A stretch of DNA of 64,000 nt from Plastoroseomonas arctica (GTDB taxonomy: Bacteria > Pseudomonadota > Alphaproteobacteria > Acetobacterales > Acetobacteraceae), in assembly GCF_018128965.1 (NCBI RefSeq), contig NZ_JAAEDH010000002.1:310001-374000 (forward strand), given 5' to 3'. Below the pieces are notes generated by a model. It did no database searches, had not been told where the DNA came from, and worked only from the letters and a program-made list of their open reading frames with translations. This document shows, piece by piece, positions 60,038 through 64,000 of this stretch; position 1 is the first letter of the stretch; each line of letters starts with the position of its first letter. Both the position numbers and the translations under genes were made by a program.

Positions 60038-60937
60038 CTACTCCGCCGCCTGCGCCTGCATCCCCGGTCGCTTCACCCGCACCCGTCGCACCCGCCTTAC
60101 ATCCGCCTCCAGCACGCGGAACTCCAGCCCCGAGGGGTGGGAGACCAGCTCCCCCTTCGCCGGCACGCGCCCCGCCAGCGTGGTCACCAGCCCCGCCACG
60201 GTGTCGATATCCGCGCCGCGTTCCTCATCGGTCAGCACCGGGCCGAACTTCTCCTCGAAATCCTCGACCGGTGTGCGCGCGTCCATCTCAATCGTGCCGT
60301 CGGGGCGTTCGATGATCTGGGGCGCGGCGATCTCGTCGTGTTCGTCGGCGATGTCGCCGGTGATGGTTTCGACCAGGTCCTCGATGGTGACCAGGCCGTC
60401 GATGCCGCCGTATTCGTCGACGACGAGGGCGAGGTGGACGCGGGCCTGGCGCATCTGCAGCAGCAGGTCGAGCACGGGGACGGTCGGGACGACGAGAAGC
60501 GGCCGGCGCAGCATGGCCTGCAGGCTGAACGGCCCGTCGCGCCCGACCGCGGCGAAGACGTCCTTGATGTGCACCATGCCCAGGATGTCGTCGAGGTTGT
60601 CGCGATAGACCGGGTAGCGGCTGTGCCCGTCATGCTGGATGAAGGTGATGGCCTGGTCGAGCGTGAGGTCGATGGGCATCGCCATGATGTCGGCGCGCGG
60701 CACCATCACGTCGTAGGCGTTCTTGCCGCGGAGCGTGAGGACGTTGCGCAGCAGCGCGCGCTCGTGCGGGTCGAGGCCGGTGTCGGGGGGCTGGTCCTCG
60801 CCGTCGCGATGGGCGTGTTCGCGGCTTTCGATGAGTTCCTCGACGCGGTCGCGCACGCTTTCCGCCTCTCGCTTCCGCATCAGCCCCTGCAGCCGCCAGA
60901 ACAGGCCGTTGCGGGCATTCTCGTCGGACGAGCTCAT
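60038..60937 (-). CDS. CorC/HlyC family CBS-domain protein
   Basis: 299 residues. No DUF21 membrane domain is present, so it is the short CorC type. Two CBS domains span about 75-205 (NAYDVMVPRADIMAMPIDLT, GHSRYPVYRDNLDDILGMVH, then DEYGGIDGLVTIEDLVETI). A C-terminal CorC/transporter-associated domain ends in VRVKRPG. It is implicated in Mg2+/Co2+ efflux or in membrane stress, and constantly follows ybeY. ATG 60937 has GAGGGGCGG upstream; the longer frame to 60979 would overlap the ybeY stop region. Confidence 0.9.
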   Translation of the reverse strand: MSSSDENARNGLFWRLQGLMRKREAESVRDRVEELIESREHAHRDGEDQPPDTGLDPHERALLRNVLTLRGKNAYDVMVPRADIMAMPIDLTLDQAITFIQHDGHSRYPVYRDNLDDILGMVHIKDVFAAVGRDGPFSLQAMLRRPLLVVPTVPVLDLLLQMRQARVHLALVVDEYGGIDGLVTIEDLVETITGDIADEHDEIAAPQIIERPDGTIEMDARTPVEDFEEKFGPVLTDEERGADIDTVAGLVTTLAGRVPAKGELVSHPSGLEFRVLEADVRRVRRVRVKRPGMQAQAAE

Positions 60938-60968
60938 GATCCGCCCCTCCGCTGTGCGGGTGGGGGCT

Positions 60969-61493
60969 TCACAATACACCTCGCCACGGGTTGGGCAGGC
61001 CGAGGCGGCGCATCACGCGCGCTTCTGCGCGCTCCATGCGGCGCGCATCGCCGGCGTCGATGTGGTCGTGCCCTACCAGGTGCAGCGCGCCATGGGCGAC
61101 CAGGTGCGCCAGGTGCAGGTGCGCGCGCCTGCCGGCGATCCGCGCCTCGCGCCGCACCACGCCGAGGGCGAGTGCCATGCCGCCCAGCGTGGCGGGGTGC
61201 TCGGCCGGAAAGGACAGCACGTTGGTGGGCTTCACCTTGCCGCGGAAGCCGCCATTGAGGCGCTTGAGCGCACGGTCATCGGACAGCAGCACGGTCATCG
61301 CGCCGGTACGCCCGGCCTCGGCCAGCGCTGCCTGGGCGGCGCGGCGCGCGACGCGTTCCACCCGGGGCACGGCCGCGTGCCATCCGGGGGCTTCGATCAT
61401 CACCGCGACCTCGCTGGGCGAGGCCGCCTGCCGGACCCCGGCCACCGGACGCGTACTGCGTCCTCGGCCAGGTCGGCTACTTTCCGGTTCCAT
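60969..61493 (-). CDS. ybeY: Endoribonuclease YbeY (rRNA maturation)
   Basis: 174 residues from ATG 61493, which overlaps the phoH stop by 17 bases; ATG 61400 would trim a non-conserved Arg-rich leader. The UPF0054 core is TNVLSFPAEHP and the zinc motif HGALHLVGHDH (three His). It matures the 3' end of 16S rRNA and takes part in ribosome quality control. Conserved order miaB-phoH-ybeY-corC supports the call. Confidence 0.93.
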   Translation of the reverse strand: MEPESSRPGRGRSTRPVAGVRQAASPSEVAVMIEAPGWHAAVPRVERVARRAAQAALAEAGRTGAMTVLLSDDRALKRLNGGFRGKVKPTNVLSFPAEHPATLGGMALALGVVRREARIAGRRAHLHLAHLVAHGALHLVGHDHIDAGDARRMERAEARVMRRLGLPNPWRGVL

Positions 61494-62559
61494 CACTCTC
61501 CTTCTTTCCCCGGCGCTTCTTGTCGCGCCCCGAGGAATCGTCGGAACGATCATAGGCGGCGACAATCCGGGCAACCAGGGGGTGCCTTACCACATCCTTT
61601 TCCGAAAAGCGCGCGACGCCGATGCCCGGAACGCCATCGAGGATGCGCAGCGCCTCGACCAGGCCGGAGGGGGTGTGGCTCGGCAGGTCCACCTGCGTCG
61701 GGTCGCCGGTGATGACCATCCTGCTGCCCTCGCCCATGCGGGTGAGGAACATCTTTATCTGGGCCCCGGTGGTGTTCTGCGCTTCGTCGAGGATGCAGTA
61801 GGAGTGGGCGAGCGTGCGGCCGCGCATGAAGGCGAGCGGCGCGATCTCGATCTCGCCCGAGGCGATGCGCTTGGCGACCTGGTCGACCGGCAGCATGTCG
61901 TGCAGCGCGTCGTAGAGCGGGCGGAGATAGGGATCGACCTTCTCCTTCATGTCGCCGGGCAGGAAGCCCAGCCGCTCGCCGGCCTCCACCGCAGGGCGGG
62001 AGAGGATGATGCGATCGACGCGCCCGGCCTGCAGCAGCGCCACGCCCTGTGCCACCGCGAGGTAGGTCTTGCCGGTGCCGGCGGGGCCGACGCCGAAGCA
62101 CATCTCGTGGCGTTCGAGCATCTCGATATAGGCGGATTGCGCGGCCGACCGGGGCGCGATGGCGCCCTTGCGCGTGCGGATCGCGGGGAGGTCGCGCAGC
62201 GGCAGCCGCGGCTCGCCCTGCTCGGCGCCGCCCTCGGCGAGGCGGAGTGCGGCCTCGACTTCGGCGGTGCCCACATGCTGCCCACGCTCCAGCCGCTTCC
62301 ACAGCGCCATCAGCGCCGCTTCCGCCATCTCCGTCCGTTCCGAATTGCCCGCGATCGCGATGCGGTTGCCGCGTGCCGTCAGCTTGACGCCGAGCACCTG
62401 CTGCACGCGGGCGATGTTGCGGTCGTGTTCGCCGATCAGCACGGCGAGGAGCGCGTTGTCGTCGAATTGCAGCGTGACCGATCGCTGCTCGGAGGGGGGG
62501 ACGGGACGGATGCCGCGGGCTTCGCCGTGGCGGAGGGCAATCGCGTGGGTCTGGGTCAA
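61477..62559 (-). CDS. PhoH-like ATPase (PhoH/PhoL)
   Basis: 360 residues from TTG 62559, whose TGA-sharing overlap with the miaB stop (TTGA) suggests coupling; an ATG at 62613 lies inside miaB and is less likely. An N-terminal KH-like region ([20 protein letters not shown]) precedes the PhoH ATPase: Walker [35 protein letters not shown], Walker [13 protein letters not shown] and [10 protein letters not shown]. It probably remodels RNA together with YbeY. The C-terminus is Lys/Arg-rich ([10 protein letters not shown]). Confidence 0.9.
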   Translation of the reverse strand: MTQTHAIALRHGEARGIRPVPPSEQRSVTLQFDDNALLAVLIGEHDRNIARVQQVLGVKLTARGNRIAIAGNSERTEMAEAALMALWKRLERGQHVGTAEVEAALRLAEGGAEQGEPRLPLRDLPAIRTRKGAIAPRSAAQSAYIEMLERHEMCFGVGPAGTGKTYLAVAQGVALLQAGRVDRIILSRPAVEAGERLGFLPGDMKEKVDPYLRPLYDALHDMLPVDQVAKRIASGEIEIAPLAFMRGRTLAHSYCILDEAQNTTGAQIKMFLTRMGEGSRMVITGDPTQVDLPSHTPSGLVEALRILDGVPGIGVARFSEKDVVRHPLVARIVAAYDRSDDSSGRDKKRRGKKESDGTGK

Positions 62560-63959
62560 GCGGCCTGGTTCTCCTGGGCAGGGGTGAAGGCACCAACCTC
62601 GCCGCCATGCCATGTGGCGGCGCTCTCCTCGCTCAACAACGCGGCGGCGAGGGAGTTCTTGCGCCCGGCGGTCACACGCACGCGCGCGACCTGCCCGGCA
62701 AGGGTGTCCGGGGCATCGAAATGCACCGGCTGCAGCCAGGGCGAGCGCCCGGCCATCTGCCCGGGGCGCTTGGCGGGGCCGGTGACCAGCACATCCATCA
62801 CCATCCCTTCGCGGGAGATGTTGAACGCCTCGGCCTGGATGCGCAGCAGGTCCTGGATCTCGGCCAGGCGGGCCTGCTTGACGTCCTCGGGCACCTGCGA
62901 GCCGGCGCCGGCGGCGGGCGTGCCCGGGCGCGGCGAATACATGAAGCTGAAGGATTGCGAGAAGCCGACGTCGCGGATCAGCCGCAGCGTCGCCGCATGA
63001 TCCGCATCGCTCTCGCCTGGATGGCCGGCGATGAAATCCGAGGAGAAGGCGATCTCCGGCCGCGCCGTGCGCAGCCGGTCCACGACGCGGCGGAAGTCAG
63101 CGGCGGTGTGGCCGCGGTTCATCGCGGCCAGCATGCGGTCGGACCCCGACTGCACCGGCAAATGCAGCAGCGGCAGCAGCGTCGGCAGCTCGCGGTGCGC
63201 GGCGATCAAAGCATCATCCATGTCGCGCGGGTGGCTGGTGGTGTAGCGCAGCCGCGCCACGCCGGGGATCGCGGCCACCGCATGCAGCAACGCCGCGAGG
63301 CCGCCCGGAGCGCCGTGGTAGGCGTTCACGTTCTGCCCGAGCAGCACGATCTCCCGCGCCCCGCGCACCACCATGCTGCGCGCCTCCGCCACCACCTGGT
63401 CCAGCGGTCGCGAAAACTCCGCACCGCGCGTGTAGGGCACCACGCAGAAGGAGCAGAATTTGTCGCAGCCTTCCTGCACGGTGAGGAAGCCCACCGGCTC
63501 GGACGTCCCCGCCGCATGCGGCAGATGGTCGAACTTCGCCTCGGCCGGGAAGTCGGTCTCGATCTGCGCGCCCGCCGCCCGGCTCGCGCGCGCCACCATC
63601 TCCGGCAGGCGGTGATAGGTCTGCGGGCCGAGCACGATATCGACATAGGGCGCGCGGCGGCTGATCTCCGCGCCCTCCGCCTGCGCCACGCACCCCGCGA
63701 CCGCGATGATCATCCTGTCGCCCCGTTCGGCGCGCGCTTCCTTGACCCCGCGCAGCCGCCCCAGGTCCGAGAATACCTTGTCGGCGGCCTTCTCGCGGAT
63801 GTGGCAGGTGTTGAGGATGACCATGTCGGCCTCGTCGGCCACCTCCGTCGGCGCGTAGCCGAGCGGGGCCAGCACATCCGCCATGCGGTTGCTGTCGTAC
63901 ACGTTCATCTGGCAGCCCCAGGTGCGGATCAGCAGGCGCTTGGGGGTTTTGGCTGTCAT
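62556..63959 (-). CDS. miaB: tRNA-2-methylthio-N6-dimethylallyladenosine synthase MiaB
   Basis: 467 residues. The UPF0004 domain gives three cluster cysteines ([29 protein letters not shown]). The radical-SAM motif is [15 protein letters not shown], followed by [11 protein letters not shown] and [12 protein letters not shown]. The C-terminal TRAM domain has [17 protein letters not shown]. It adds the methylthio group at A37 of tRNAs reading UNN codons. It heads the miaB-phoH-ybeY-corC run, starting at an ATGA overlap with an upstream gene at the window edge. Confidence 0.95.
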   Translation of the reverse strand: MTAKTPKRLLIRTWGCQMNVYDSNRMADVLAPLGYAPTEVADEADMVILNTCHIREKAADKVFSDLGRLRGVKEARAERGDRMIIAVAGCVAQAEGAEISRRAPYVDIVLGPQTYHRLPEMVARASRAAGAQIETDFPAEAKFDHLPHAAGTSEPVGFLTVQEGCDKFCSFCVVPYTRGAEFSRPLDQVVAEARSMVVRGAREIVLLGQNVNAYHGAPGGLAALLHAVAAIPGVARLRYTTSHPRDMDDALIAAHRELPTLLPLLHLPVQSGSDRMLAAMNRGHTAADFRRVVDRLRTARPEIAFSSDFIAGHPGESDADHAATLRLIRDVGFSQSFSFMYSPRPGTPAAGAGSQVPEDVKQARLAEIQDLLRIQAEAFNISREGMVMDVLVTGPAKRPGQMAGRSPWLQPVHFDAPDTLAGQVARVRVTAGRKNSLAAALLSEESAATWHGGEVGAFTPAQENQAA

Positions 63960-64000
63960 TCGGGGGCAGGCTCCGCTCGGCCCGCGCCGGAGGGGGCGTG
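63956..64000 (-). CDS. C-terminal end of an unidentified gene upstream of miaB
   Basis: Reading leftwards from the window edge, a frame gives [14 protein letters not shown] and stops at TGA 63958-63956, which overlaps the miaB ATG (ATGA). This is the same coupling seen elsewhere in the window, so a co-transcribed gene probably ends here. Only 14 residues are visible, Ala/Pro-rich, and no family can be named. Confidence 0.35.
   Translation of the reverse strand, partial: HAPSGAGRAEPAPE

Overview
The window is a very GC-rich, densely coded stretch of bacterial chromosome. Gene content points to an alphaproteobacterium of the Acetobacteraceae, probably Roseomonas-like. The signs are several Bug-type tricarboxylate receptors with a TctAB pair, a protocatechuate/quinate pathway, a membrane formate dehydrogenase with DUF3305/3306/6352/6505 accessory genes, and the CnoX-LON-Trm112-DUF971 and MiaB-PhoH-YbeY-CorC gene orders. 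This placement is inferred from gene content only. I found no rRNA, tRNA, CRISPR array, prophage or IS transposase.

Layout. 1-4.1 kb: end of an ScfR-type regulator, TVP38 membrane protein, GST, enolase-superfamily enzyme, lipid kinase. 4.2-9.3 kb: envelope lipid genes (LpxH-like hydrolase, glycosyltransferase, acyltransferase, waaA, lpxK). 9.3-12 kb: DUF971, Trm112, LON-domain and CnoX-like genes, with two copies of a 285-287 bp palindromic repeat. 12.1-18.7 kb: MATE pump, then a quinate/shikimate to protocatechuate block (3-dehydroshikimate dehydratase, pcaG, pcaH and a Bug receptor on the minus strand, with a divergent NAD-type quinate/shikimate dehydrogenase). 18.7-26.2 kb: hypothetical protein, TetR, PanE-like reductase, thioesterase, prfB with an intact programmed +1 frameshift, PBP1A, DsbA-like protein. 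26.3-32 kb: divergent gamma-glutamyltransferase, aminotransferase, CrcB, VOC protein, RluA, GAF-EAL protein. 32.1-36.6 kb: Bug receptor-TctB-TctA transporter, Cys-rich protein, reductase.

36.6-52.1 kb is the main functional block: formate oxidation and its maturation. A 671-residue 4Fe-4S protein is divergent from a run with several ATGA-type overlaps (biotin/lipoate-ligase-like, DUF6505, DUF6352, DUF3305, DUF3306). Then come TorD, a small Tat-targeted protein, formate dehydrogenase alpha (Cys, not Sec), beta and gamma, mobB, moeA and, on the other strand, mobA and fdhD. Several members have no assigned biochemical role, which makes this the best candidate for an under-described system.

52.1-64 kb: membrane protein, trypsin-like protease, a CopA copper ATPase broken by a one-base frameshift, a Rieske-small protein-amidohydrolase-Bug receptor group, then CorC, YbeY, PhoH and MiaB.

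The most unusual non-coding feature is a set of dispersed palindromic repeats of two related types. They share a GCAAGGCC-like edge, a G-run/C-run hairpin and a GGACCCC box. Nearly all sit within about 25 bases of a stop codon. In two cases the element's terminal bases supply the apparent start codon of the next gene (mobA TTG, tctB ATG).
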